Source of the DNA: Ferruginibacter sp. HRS2-29
Lineage (GTDB): Bacteria > Bacteroidota > Bacteroidia > Chitinophagales > Chitinophagaceae
Assembly (NCBI RefSeq): GCF_024343615.1
Contig: NZ_RJUB01000137.1
Location: 1-49,512, forward strand
Length of the DNA stretch: 49,512 nt
Direction: 5' to 3'
The stretch's first letter is position 1. Every line of letters begins with the position of its first letter. Shown here piece after piece: positions 17,499-25,859 of this stretch. A program made the position numbers and the translations under genes. The notes under the pieces were generated by a model. It ran no database searches. It saw nothing but the letters and a program-made list of their open reading frames with translations, and was not told where the DNA came from.

Positions 17499-19169
17499 AT
17501 GAAAAATTCAAAAGAAAGTTTTAGAAAATTTGTTAGTTATTTAAACAATACAGATCAAGATGGGGGGTATTGGCTACCTAATATACAACGTCCTTTTGTT
17601 TGGAAAGAAGATCAAATCGAGAGACTTTTCGATAGTATTTTGAGAGAATATCCGATCGGAACACTTTTAGTTTGGAAAACAAAAAGCAAAATCAGGCGTA
17701 GAAAATTTATAGATAATTATAAGCTTGATATTAAATTAACTGATTTCTATATACCGGAGGATGAAAAACAAAAAATGCTTGTACTTGATGGGCAGCAAAG
17801 ACTTCAATCATTGTATATTGGGCTACTTGGAAGCTACGAAAAAAAGGAACTTTGTTTAAACATTTTAAGTGGTGAATTAGTTGCCCCAGAAGATATTCGG
17901 TATAAATTTAAATTTATTGCCGATCAAGATATTAAAGCTCCCTGGTTTAAACTAAAAGACATTGTATTTAGCAATAAAGAATATGATGAGACCGCTGAAT
18001 TACTAAAGTCAAAATTTGACACCCCTCTCACAGAATTAGAAAACAAAAAAATAATTAGGATTGTCGCAAAATTGACTCGCATTTTTGGTACAGAGGAAAA
18101 TTTAGTTTACCAGGTAGTAGATAGCGTTGACAATTCAGATCTTTATACCGAAGAGGATATCGTTGAAATTTTTATTAGGGCAAATTCTGGGGGAACTCCA
18201 CTGGGAAAATCCGACTTGTTATTCTCACTACTAACTTCATCGTGGGAAGAGGCTGACGAAAAAATGGAGGATTTGTTGGAAGATCTCAACAAAACAGGAT
18301 ATTCGTTCAATCGGGATTTTGTTCTAAAAACTTGCCTATCTGTTTTTGGTAAAGGGGCTGCTTATAAAGTAGAAAAATTTAGAGATATTAAAACCCGACA
18401 AAGTATAATTGATAATTGGACAAATATTGCAGATGCAATTCGAGACGTAAAAGATTTTATTTATGGAAAGACATTCATAAAGACCGATGCAACATTACCA
18501 TCTTATTTAGTTTTGATTCCTTTAATATACTTTAGATATCATTATAAAGATAAATGGAACAAAGCGATAAATATTCAACACTATTTATTAAGGACACTTT
18601 TAGCCAGTGCCTTTAGTGGTAGCCCTGATGTATTAATTGATAAATGCACAAATAAAATTAACGAGATCAATGGGTTTGACCTAAATGAAATTTTTGGGGT
18701 TATAAGGGAAGCCGGAAGAAATCTTGAGATTTCAAAAAACACCATTTTCCAGACTTATTATGGGTCAAAGGAAATTCATCTTCTTTTTAATTTGTGGTAT
18801 AATTTTAATTATCAACCTTCCTATTCACAAAACAAACCTCAAGTCGATCACATTTTTCCTCAAAGCCAGTTAAAAAAAATCAAAGATGAGAATCCAAGTA
18901 CAGGAAGATTTGATTTACTTAAATATAAATGGTGGGATAGAGATCAGATCGGGAATTGTATGTTGTTAACTGCTCAAGAAAATGGAGCAAGCGGAAAGAC
19001 AGATATCTTGCCCGAAGTTTGGTTTTCTGATAAATCAAACACTTATCTTGATTTACATCTGATACCCAAAAATAAAGAGTTATGGAAGGTTGAGAACTTT
19101 GAGTTATTTGTTGAAGAACGAAAAAAACTTATTGAGCAAAAATTTGCAAGTATATTAATAAAACTCTGA
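17499..19169 (+). CDS. GmrSD-like DUF262 / HNH (DUF1524) defence protein
   Basis: A 556-residue single-chain protein. The N-terminal half is DUF262, a ParB-like NTPase fold, with WLPNIQRPFVWKEDQIERLF and the diagnostic LVLDGQQRLQSL (about residues 95-105). The C-terminal third holds the DUF1524/HNH nuclease block QVDHIFPQSQLK (Asp450-His451) and IGNCMLLTAQENGASGKT. Members of this class, such as GmrSD, SspE and BrxU, cut modified or unmodified phage DNA under NTP control. The gene is more AT-rich than its neighbours and stands alone without a methylase, which points to horizontal gain and a type IV-like role. The true target cannot be seen. Confidence 0.85.
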   Translation: MKNSKESFRKFVSYLNNTDQDGGYWLPNIQRPFVWKEDQIERLFDSILREYPIGTLLVWKTKSKIRRRKFIDNYKLDIKLTDFYIPEDEKQKMLVLDGQQRLQSLYIGLLGSYEKKELCLNILSGELVAPEDIRYKFKFIADQDIKAPWFKLKDIVFSNKEYDETAELLKSKFDTPLTELENKKIIRIVAKLTRIFGTEENLVYQVVDSVDNSDLYTEEDIVEIFIRANSGGTPLGKSDLLFSLLTSSWEEADEKMEDLLEDLNKTGYSFNRDFVLKTCLSVFGKGAAYKVEKFRDIKTRQSIIDNWTNIADAIRDVKDFIYGKTFIKTDATLPSYLVLIPLIYFRYHYKDKWNKAINIQHYLLRTLLASAFSGSPDVLIDKCTNKINEINGFDLNEIFGVIREAGRNLEISKNTIFQTYYGSKEIHLLFNLWYNFNYQPSYSQNKPQVDHIFPQSQLKKIKDENPSTGRFDLLKYKWWDRDQIGNCMLLTAQENGASGKTDILPEVWFSDKSNTYLDLHLIPKNKELWKVENFELFVEERKKLIEQKFASILIKL

Positions 19170-19230
19170 TGGTTTCCGGCGCTATCATCACTAGTATCAA
19201 TATGATTTTATAACAACTCAAACCCTGCCC

Positions 19231-19770
19231 ATGTCAATTCCAAAATTAGATCCGTTAAAACTCCCTCCCCAAACCGGTGTACTCACCACTGCCGATGCAA
19301 AGCAACGCATGGTCAACTTTAAAAAACTGATGCTCAATTTTTATAAAGATGAAAGCGGTAAGATACCCCGGGGAACGTTTATCCCGCTGGACGATCTGTC
19401 GCAGATCGTGAGCATGGCCAAAACCATCACCAGCATTACCGAGGCGGGTACAACCCTGGTACAGCCGATCAACATCGTGGGTGTACGGGCTTATTTTACC
19501 TTTCCGCTTCCCGAACTGGAAGTGCTGGGCCCCGGCAATAAAATTGACGCGGAAGATTACCCGGTAGACCTGATACTCGTGCCGGTATACCAGCATCAGA
19601 AAGACACCAGCGTACCCGGCGTATGGGATAAGAACGAACTTACCTACGACCTGGTGGCACCCGTTACAGCTAAAACAAAATCCACCGAAATCGTTGACGA
19701 GAAATCTTCCATCTACGATATCACCCAGCCCTGCCCCAAACTATGCGATACGGATAAAACACTTTACTGA
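19231..19770 (+). CDS. Hypothetical protein (179 aa) upstream of a kinase pair
   Basis: A soluble protein with an opening of Pro/Leu (IPKLDPLKLPPQTGVLTTAD) and a region of strands (VGVRAYFTFPLPELEVLGPG). No signal peptide is seen. The C-terminus ends with CPKLCDTDKTLY. It lies 12 bases before the membrane protein at 19783 in the same direction and seems to be the first gene of a three-gene operon ending with the histidine kinase. It might bind a ligand or partner of that system, but this is speculation. The family is not recognised. Confidence 0.65.
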   Translation: MSIPKLDPLKLPPQTGVLTTADAKQRMVNFKKLMLNFYKDESGKIPRGTFIPLDDLSQIVSMAKTITSITEAGTTLVQPINIVGVRAYFTFPLPELEVLGPGNKIDAEDYPVDLILVPVYQHQKDTSVPGVWDKNELTYDLVAPVTAKTKSTEIVDEKSSIYDITQPCPKLCDTDKTLY

Positions 19771-19782
19771 TACCGCAAGGCT

Positions 19783-20424
19783 ATGAAACCTGAATACATT
19801 TTCATGAATGTGGCCGCTCCCGCATGTATCTTATTGCCGGTGGCGATGGGGGCAGTGCGGTACCCGGCCCTTCCAAAAGAAGCCAGGGTACTGCTGTGGT
19901 ACCTGCTGGCAAATGCGGTCATCAGCATCGCATCATCGGCGCTGGCCTTTTATCATCTTCCCAACACGCCGCTGTACCACGCCGGCACGGTAGTAGAAAC
20001 GATGCTCATGCTGTATTTTTTTTATGAGCTCTTCCGGCAGAAGATTTTTGCAACATATATCCTGTGGGGTATCATATTGTTCCCGGTTGCAGGGCTGATC
20101 AACAGCCTGTTTTTTCAGCCCATACTCACCTTTAATTCCTATACACTTTCGCTGCAATCGTTGCTGATCATACTTTGTTGCTTTTTATACTGGTGGCATA
20201 AGGACGAGGATATACAGCATACCTGGCCGGAAATACCGCTCAACTGGTTCGTGAGCGGGCTGCTGTTGTATTTCTCCAGTTCGTTTTTATTGTTCACATT
20301 TTCCAATATGGCGCTCGAATATGTGTCTGTAAAAAACTTCATCCTCATCTGGAACATTCATGCGGCATTAAGCATACTGATGTTTATTTTTATCAGCATC
20401 GGTTTCAGTAAATATAAAAAATGA
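19783..20424 (+). CDS. Multi-pass membrane protein coupled to a histidine kinase
   Basis: A 213-residue protein with about six to seven hydrophobic helices, short loops, and a basic end (GFSKYKK). Its last four bases (ATGA) overlap the start of the histidine kinase, so translation is coupled. In Bacteroidota, separate seven-helix membrane proteins of this size accompany soluble or one-helix kinases and might act as their sensor. The sequence shows the topology but not the signal. No catalytic motif is visible. Confidence 0.65.
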   Translation: MKPEYIFMNVAAPACILLPVAMGAVRYPALPKEARVLLWYLLANAVISIASSALAFYHLPNTPLYHAGTVVETMLMLYFFYELFRQKIFATYILWGIILFPVAGLINSLFFQPILTFNSYTLSLQSLLIILCCFLYWWHKDEDIQHTWPEIPLNWFVSGLLLYFSSSFLLFTFSNMALEYVSVKNFILIWNIHAALSILMFIFISIGFSKYKK

Positions 20425-21236
20425 ACGACAGCTTTTATCTCCTCATCGTTATCAGCGTAGCCGGTATCGGTATGATCATCACCGGTTTCATATTGCTGCA
20501 GGTACGCCACCAGAATAAGTTGCTGCAAAAGCAAAAACAGCTAGCCGCTGCGGAAATACTGCATCAGAAAACATTGTTGCAGGCAGTCATCACTTCGCAG
20601 GAAACGGAACGCAACCGTATTGGCAGCGACCTGCATGATGAAGTAGGGGCCGTTTTATCATCACTGCGTATGCTCATTGAAAAACATGCAGCTGCGGAAA
20701 CTTCCGAAGCAGCAGGGATTTTTACCCGGCAATCTAAAAATATGATCGACCAGGTGATAAAAAATGTACGGCAGATAGCACACAACCTTTCGCCGCATAT
20801 CAGCGGCAATTTCGGGTTTCACGATGCCGTGCATGAACTGTGTGATACAGTGAACCGTACCGGCGCTATCAGCGTTTCGCTTGATTTTTCAGAAAAAAAT
20901 ATACCGCACCGCATGGGTAACAACACGGCTATGGCGCTGTACCGTGTGCTGGCCGAACTCATTAACAATACCATCAGGCATGCCAGAGCCGGCAGCATCC
21001 ACATCGGCGTGGTGGCTGCCGGTGAGGGCATGCAGATCAGCTATCGCGATGATGGTACCGGGTTTGAATACGGCACCTCTGCCAGCGGCATGGGCATCAA
21101 GAATATCGAAAGCCGGCTCAACATGATTGGCGCCAGCTGGGCCATCCCCCCGGGAAATGCCAGGGGGTTTGCCATCAGCTTATCAGTCCCTTCTGTTGAT
21201 ACTGACACCGATGGCAACGTGCTGGTTATCGCCTGA
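20421..21236 (+). CDS. Sensor histidine kinase, HisKA_3 type
   Basis: A 271-residue kinase with one N-terminal membrane helix (residues 5-27), a coiled stretch, and the HisKA_3 dimer domain carrying DLHDEVGAVLS (phospho-acceptor His72). The HATPase domain shows an N box (ELINNTIRHA, Asn182/183), D-x-G-x-G (RDDGTGF, about 210-215) and a G box (GMGIKNI, 223-229). HisKA_3 kinases pair with LuxR-type regulators. The one at 23895 is 2.7 kb away on the other strand and is a plausible partner. The last 54 bases overlap the 3' end of the opposite gene at 21183-21785. The tail beyond SLSVP is an extension that this overlap creates. Confidence 0.85.
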   Translation: MNDSFYLLIVISVAGIGMIITGFILLQVRHQNKLLQKQKQLAAAEILHQKTLLQAVITSQETERNRIGSDLHDEVGAVLSSLRMLIEKHAAAETSEAAGIFTRQSKNMIDQVIKNVRQIAHNLSPHISGNFGFHDAVHELCDTVNRTGAISVSLDFSEKNIPHRMGNNTAMALYRVLAELINNTIRHARAGSIHIGVVAAGEGMQISYRDDGTGFEYGTSASGMGIKNIESRLNMIGASWAIPPGNARGFAISLSVPSVDTDTDGNVLVIA

Positions 21237-21785
21237 CCTCGATGCTTCCCGGGCTTTTACGTCCAGGTTTGTCCAGTCGCCCGTTTTTACCGCCCAGTCG
21301 AGGTCCCATTTGGAAACACCCCCGCCCATGAACAGGATGTCATTTTTAAAGTTTATTTCCAGCTTCAACAGTGGCTCATAAGTTGATCGGTTGAAATCGC
21401 CGATCCACAGTGTTGGCACATCGGCATTATTGCCCGTTAATACCAGGAACCTTTCCACCGCATGTGCGAGCGCCTCTGTAGCATATTTTTTGTTGCCCGA
21501 TTTCAAATGAAAGAACACCACCCGTATGTTCACCTGCGGTACCTGGAAGGTTACAAACGGCCGCACTTCCTGTACCGCTTCATCCAGGTCCCTGGCAGCG
21601 GTGATGAGCCGGCCTTCGTTTTCGCGGGTGCTCACGGTCATGGCGGGTTTGGTATGGCTCTGGTAATTGGTAATAAAACCTTCTTTTTCTACCGAACCTT
21701 CCGCCAGGCAGATGATGTCAAAATTTTTGTACGGGATGGCGCCCCAGTTGCCGCCGCCGCCTTGGTTCATATATAAAATATTCAT
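21183..21785 (-). CDS. Endonuclease/exonuclease/phosphatase (CdtB / DNase I-like) protein
   Basis: A 200-residue protein of the EEP fold. Residues in the expected order are Asn7 (MNQGGGGNW), Glu29 (IICLAEGS), His93 in FFHLKSGNKK, Asp130 and Asn132 (WIGDFNR), and Asp186/His189 near the end (SGDNQHVAIGV). This set is the DNase I/CdtB active site, with the final D-H pair spread by two residues. It has no signal peptide. It is the third gene of a same-strand run with two paralogs at 21938 and 22850, 152 bases after the second. CdtB family members cut DNA or phosphoinositides. The true activity is unknown. The C-terminal His is encoded inside the antisense overlap with the kinase. Confidence 0.7.
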   Translation of the reverse strand: MNILYMNQGGGGNWGAIPYKNFDIICLAEGSVEKEGFITNYQSHTKPAMTVSTRENEGRLITAARDLDEAVQEVRPFVTFQVPQVNIRVVFFHLKSGNKKYATEALAHAVERFLVLTGNNADVPTLWIGDFNRSTYEPLLKLEINFKNDILFMGGGVSKWDLDWAVKTGDWTNLDVKAREASRSGDNQHVAIGVSINRRD

Positions 21786-21937
21786 GGCTGTTTTTTTTAA
21801 TTAAGGTGAATAATGAGCAGTTAAAAATTTCCGGTGCCCGGATCCATACTAAAGCAGCTACCCAAAAGTGCAGTTAGTCACTTCATTGTGGAGGTAATTG
21901 TCGCAAGTGTTCCAGGTCAATAATTGTTTGCATTAGT

Positions 21938-22741
21938 TCATTTGCTGCCGGCATACTTTGCTTTTACGGCATCTATTTCGGTCTGGTAAGCGGCTATATT
22001 GGCAGTGATCATATTTATCATTCCAAGCAGGATAGCCGCGTTCTGCGCAAAGCTTCCGCCGGCAATAGCGGCATTATATTTTTGCTGAAGGGTAGCCTGC
22101 GTTGTTTTCAGCTGGCCGATAAGCTGCTGGTGCTGTGCTATAAATTCCATATCCTGCTGCTCCTGCGCTTCTTTAAAGGAATAGATCAGCTCATAATTAA
22201 AATAGATAAGCATAAGCGCTTCGCTTTTGCCAAAAGTTTGCACATCCACTCTTTGGGTGCAGGCAAAAATATGGAGGGTAAGGCCAGGCGTCAGCGATTG
22301 GCGAACGGTAGCGGTTTTATAGCCGGTGTCGTCGTTGCTGGCAAACATACTAAGTATGCCGGCCACGCTGGCGAGGGCAGCCTGTGTGGCAAGCTCTTCA
22401 AGCCCGGCAAAAGCGGGTGCTGCTGCCGCCCGGCCCTTTGCATCCACGGTAGCGCCCTGCGGCACGTTACCATCTCCAAAAATACCGGCCGCAATGGCTT
22501 TCACCATAGCGGTAATGATATCGGCGGCAGATTCGTTTGAAAACTGCAGGTTGGTAAACTGTCCCACACTCATCGGCTGCCTGTCCCACCCGTTGGAGCT
22601 GTAAAAGTTATCGGTGCCTGCGTCAAATGTGGCCAGGTCGGTGCCTGCTTTGGCAAGCAGGGCGGTTTTTGCCTGTGTAAGAAATGTGTTGAACTGCCCG
22701 TTCTGGCGGAGCAGCTGTGCTACAGAAGCTGTTTGTCCCAT
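21938..22741 (-). CDS. Paralogous helical protein B, unknown
   Basis: A 267-residue protein with no signal peptide. It opens GQTASVAQLLRQN, then helices rich in Ala/Leu. It has a hydrophobic stretch (ALASVAGILSMF, about residues 138-150), a conserved VRQSLTPGLTLHIFA segment near residues 165-180, an aromatic strand pair (LMLIYFNYELIYSFKEAQEQ), and a C-terminal coiled coil of ~75 residues (QQLIGQLKTTQATLQQKYN). It is clearly related to the product of 22850-23686 along its whole length. The helix-hydrophobic-helix layout is reminiscent of alpha-helical pore proteins, but no family was recognised. Confidence 0.7.
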   Translation of the reverse strand: MGQTASVAQLLRQNGQFNTFLTQAKTALLAKAGTDLATFDAGTDNFYSSNGWDRQPMSVGQFTNLQFSNESAADIITAMVKAIAAGIFGDGNVPQGATVDAKGRAAAAPAFAGLEELATQAALASVAGILSMFASNDDTGYKTATVRQSLTPGLTLHIFACTQRVDVQTFGKSEALMLIYFNYELIYSFKEAQEQQDMEFIAQHQQLIGQLKTTQATLQQKYNAAIAGGSFAQNAAILLGMINMITANIAAYQTEIDAVKAKYAGSK

Positions 22742-22849
22742 GACATAAATTTTTTAAGGATGAATAAATAAACCAGCAAAAAAAAGCTACGCGGCCCGCA
22801 CAGGCAGCACCGGGTTGTGCAGCAGCGAAGCCGCGTAGCATGGATGGGT

Positions 22850-23686
22850 TTAGCTTTTAGCCGGGTATTTTGCAGTAACCGTATCTATTTCCGTCCGGTA
22901 TTCTTCAATACCGGAAGTGATCTGGTCGAGCGTAGATTTCAGGTTGTTGATCTTCAGTGTGGCGGCAGTGGAGCCATCACTGTCTGCAAGGGCCGTATCG
23001 TATTTATCCTGCACAGAAAGCTGGGTAGCAGAAAGCTTGGCTATCAGCTGTTCGTGCTGCTGCATATATTTTACATCCCCCTGGGTTTTTCCTTCCTGGA
23101 AGGAATAGATGAGTTTGTACGAAAAAAACGATTCGATGATAGAGTTGTTGTTGAAGAAACCTTTTTGCTGAAAGCTGGCGTCGAAGGCAAACAGGTGCAG
23201 CGTAAGGCCCGGGGCCAGCGACTGGCGCACGATGTTGTTGCTGTAAGAGGAAGTTGTTTTGGTGGTAAAGAGGCTCAGGATATCGGTAATGATTGATACC
23301 GCGGCTTTGGCTGCCAGGCCTTCAAAACCCAGCATGGCCGTTGCTACGTCGGGGAGGGGCGTCATATTGGTACCGGCCGGTACATCCGATCCTGCCGGTG
23401 TAGACGGATCTGCAGATTGACCGAGGATACCCACGGCAATGGCGTTCACCATTTTGGCCACGTTGTCCAGCGAAAATTCATCTACCTGCTGGTAGTTCTT
23501 ATTGAGGCCATTGCCCAGTTCCTGCTGGTCCCAGTTGTTTTTGGTGTAAAAGCTATCAGTACCTGCGGTAAAGGCCGCAAGGTCGTTGGCTGCCGATGTC
23601 ATCAGGTTGGCGGTGCACTGATCGAGGTAGGCGCTGAATTCGGTGTTTTGCGCTTTAAGATCTTTGATAGAGGCTGACTGTCCCAT
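22850..23686 (-). CDS. Paralogous helical protein A, unknown
   Basis: A 278-residue relative of the product of 21938-22741. Shared landmarks are the opening GQSASIKDLKAQN, FTAGTDSFYTKNNWDQQE, a hydrophobic segment (KAAVSIITDILSLF), the block VRQSLAPGLTLHLFAFD, the aromatic strands FFSYKLIYSFQEGKTQGD, and a C-terminal coiled coil ending TVTAKYPAKS. No signal peptide is visible. It is the first gene of the three-gene minus-strand run (A, B, EEP nuclease), with 108 bases between A and B. Two copies that have drifted apart suggest two subunits of one assembly. The role is unknown. Confidence 0.7.
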   Translation of the reverse strand: MGQSASIKDLKAQNTEFSAYLDQCTANLMTSAANDLAAFTAGTDSFYTKNNWDQQELGNGLNKNYQQVDEFSLDNVAKMVNAIAVGILGQSADPSTPAGSDVPAGTNMTPLPDVATAMLGFEGLAAKAAVSIITDILSLFTTKTTSSYSNNIVRQSLAPGLTLHLFAFDASFQQKGFFNNNSIIESFFSYKLIYSFQEGKTQGDVKYMQQHEQLIAKLSATQLSVQDKYDTALADSDGSTAATLKINNLKSTLDQITSGIEEYRTEIDTVTAKYPAKS

Positions 23687-23804
23687 TGTTGTAAGTTTTA
23701 AAGTTTAAATATTGTTTTTGACAGATCAAAACAACAACAACCCAAAATTTTACAACAGCGCTATTATACTGGTTGTGAAAACAGGCTTTTTTACCTGGAA
23801 GGTT

Positions 23805-23885
23805 TCCCGCAGATGATTGCAGATGGATAACACGCACATATCCGCTGATAACCCTGCGTGTATTTATCTGCGATCATCTGCGGGA
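23805..23885. repeat. Near-perfect 81-base hairpin between regulator and paralog operon
   Basis: The arm TCCCGCAGATGATTGCAGAT (23805-23824) pairs with ATCTGCGATCATCTGCGGGA (23866-23885) with one mismatch, and an inner stem (ATAACACGCA / TGCGTGTAT) extends it. It starts 10 bases past the stop of the LuxR regulator. No T run follows on either strand, so it looks like a REP-type element rather than a standard terminator. Confidence 0.8.
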
Positions 23886-23894
23886 GAAAAAACA

Positions 23895-24563
23895 TCATAT
23901 ATCCACTTCAAATAACCCATACCGTATGGCAAATACTACCAGCCCGGCGGTATTCTTGCAGCCCGTTTTCATCAATAAATTATTGCGGTGGCCATCTACC
24001 GTGCGTACGCTGATAAACAATTGCGCCGCAATTTCTGCATTGGTAAATTCTTTGCAAATGAGTTGTAATACCTCTTCTTCTCTTTCCGTTAGCTCAAAGG
24101 GGATATTATTAACGGTACGAAGGGTTTGATTTTTATAGGTGGCCGCTTTGCGCATGGCCTGCATGGTATTGAAATTAAAATAAAAGCCCGATCGCATAGT
24201 GGTGTTGATGGCGGCGATCAGTTCCTGTTTGTCGCAGTTCTTGGCCAGGTAGCCGCAGGCTCCGGCTTCTATCATACGGTATACCAGCCGTTCCTGCTCA
24301 TACATCGATACCACGATGACCCTGATGGCCGGATATGTTTTTTGAAGAAGCGCATTCAATTCCATGCCGTTGGTATCGGGCAGTTTCATATCCATCAGCA
24401 GTATGTCGGGCAATGCAGGGCCTGCTGCCAGTTGCTCCAGGAGCTGCCGGCCGGTTTCGGCATTCTGCAACAATCGAAAACCCGGCACAGTACCAATGAG
24501 GGCTGCCAGCCCCTCGCGGAATAACTGCTGATCGTCTACTATGGCTATGCCCGTTGTTTCCAT
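23895..24563 (-). CDS. LuxR/NarL-type response regulator
   Basis: I chose the ATG at 24563 as it starts METTGIAIVDDQQLF, the normal receiver opening. The ATG at 24614 adds 17 residues without structure. The 222-residue protein has a receiver (acidic pair Asp10/Asp11, phospho-acceptor Asp58 in LLMDMKLPD, Lys in GYLAKNCDK) and a C-terminal LuxR HTH (LTEREEEVLQLICKEFTNAE, then FISVRTVDGHRNNLL). The HisKA_3 kinase at 20421 is the only nearby partner without a linked regulator. Its position upstream of the two-paralog/EEP run and on the same strand makes that run a plausible target. Confidence 0.85.
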   Translation of the reverse strand: METTGIAIVDDQQLFREGLAALIGTVPGFRLLQNAETGRQLLEQLAAGPALPDILLMDMKLPDTNGMELNALLQKTYPAIRVIVVSMYEQERLVYRMIEAGACGYLAKNCDKQELIAAINTTMRSGFYFNFNTMQAMRKAATYKNQTLRTVNNIPFELTEREEEVLQLICKEFTNAEIAAQLFISVRTVDGHRNNLLMKTGCKNTAGLVVFAIRYGLFEVDI

Positions 24564-24715
24564 ACCTGCTATTGAGTGCCCGCCGCCGGTGCATGTGAGC
24601 GAAGGGTTTGTCAAACCTAAAGGTTATTGATTTAAATAGCAAATGTATAAAGCGGGATATTTGCCTTTGGCAATTTTCTTTACGTATACATGCGCCACAG
24701 CAACGATCCTTCCTG

Positions 24716-25513
24716 TTAAATTTCCTTCCCGCAATGCGGACAGCAGTTCTTTTCTTTTCGCAGTTTTTTAAACTCATCGGAGAAGCCGGAGGCCAATATG
24801 CCCGCCGGCAACGCAAACATGCCGATGCCCAGTATAGAGATGCACGCGGTTAAAAATTTGCCTAACCCGGTGATCGGGTATTCGTCGCCGTAACCCACGG
24901 TAGTGAGGGTGGCCACGCTCCACCACATCGTTTCGGGGATGCTCGAAAATTTTTCGGGTTGTGCATCGTGCTCGGCGTAATACATCACGCAGGAGGCAAT
25001 CACTATAAGGAACAGCGTGATCACAAAACTCAGTACCAGCTCTTCTTTTTTTGATTTAAACACATTGCTGATCACCCGCGAAGCATTGAGGTAACGGCCC
25101 AGCTTAAAGAACCTGAAAAAACGAAGCAGCCGCAGGCTTCTTACAAACCGCAGATCGCCCGGGCCCATTAATGGAAGATAAAAGGGCAGGATAGCCAGCA
25201 GGTCGATGATGGCGCCCGGTGACAGCATGTATTTTAACCGGCCTTTTACCGGATGTTTATATTTTTCTATACAAGTGCAGCACCATATGCGTAAGAGATA
25301 TTCAATAGAAAAAAAGCCGACAGAAAATAATTCGATGATATAAAACACCTGCCGGTACGGCGTGTAAATGCTTTGTACCGTTTCGAGGATAACGGCGATG
25401 GTGTTGAGTAAAATAAGCCCTACGATAAAACTATTGATGGCTTTGTCGGCGGTGGTGCCGCCATCGGCGGGGTCGAGTAATAGATAGATCTGGCGTTTGT
25501 ATTTGCGGTACAT
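24716..25513 (-). CDS. Voltage-gated potassium channel (Kv-like)
   Basis: A 265-residue six-helix ion channel. S1-S3 lie at about residues 28-118. S4 carries Arg/Lys every third residue (RFVRSLRLLRFFRFFKL, about 122-138). S5, the pore loop and S6 follow, with the selectivity filter TVGYGD at 205-210 in WWSVATLTTVGYGD and the S6 stretch GIGMFALPAGILASGF. The C-terminus ends with CCPHCGKEI, a half zinc-ribbon sometimes found on bacterial Kv channels. It conducts K+ across the inner membrane on depolarisation. It lies 21 bases before, and in the same direction as, the Cys-rich lipoprotein gene at 25535. Confidence 0.9.
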   Translation of the reverse strand: MYRKYKRQIYLLLDPADGGTTADKAINSFIVGLILLNTIAVILETVQSIYTPYRQVFYIIELFSVGFFSIEYLLRIWCCTCIEKYKHPVKGRLKYMLSPGAIIDLLAILPFYLPLMGPGDLRFVRSLRLLRFFRFFKLGRYLNASRVISNVFKSKKEELVLSFVITLFLIVIASCVMYYAEHDAQPEKFSSIPETMWWSVATLTTVGYGDEYPITGLGKFLTACISILGIGMFALPAGILASGFSDEFKKLRKEKNCCPHCGKEI

Positions 25514-25534
25514 GATATATAGGATTGAGATATA

Positions 25535-25774
25535 TTATTTATTGCTTCTTTTTTTGCACCAGCTGCAGAGTGTTCTTTTGTTACCCTTGATGGCTTCTTT
25601 TAAAGTGACGGAATACACACGGGTGGTACACTTGTTGAAGCCCTGGCAATCTTTATAAAGATGATATTTGTACGACCACGATCCCATACATAAATACACC
25701 TCGCCGGAAGTGGGCGGAGGGTTAGTAAGGCAGGCAGCCTGCAGGGCGAAAAGTAAAATGGGTAAAAATTTCAT
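25535..25774 (-). CDS. Small Cys-rich lipoprotein (family copy 1)
   Basis: A 79-residue lipoprotein: signal MKFLPILLFALQAAC, lipid site Cys15. The mature part has VYLCMGSWSYKYHLYKDCQG, then NKCTT, an alternating stretch, and CSWC at the end. That Cys spacing, with YH before CxG and a final CxxC, matches the protein at 43716-43922, so both belong to one family. The pattern loosely resembles the Ada zinc-binding fold (Tyr-His, Cys, Ala-x-x, CxxC). The role is unknown. It may bind zinc at the outer membrane. Confidence 0.65.
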   Translation of the reverse strand: MKFLPILLFALQAACLTNPPPTSGEVYLCMGSWSYKYHLYKDCQGFNKCTTRVYSVTLKEAIKGNKRTLCSWCKKRSNK

Positions 25775-25859
25775 ATGGGCATTTTTTAGCAGGGTCTGTC
25801 ATTGCAGTAATCGTTGGGTACCCCGATGATCTTTTTTTAATCTGGGTGGCTTTTTTAAT

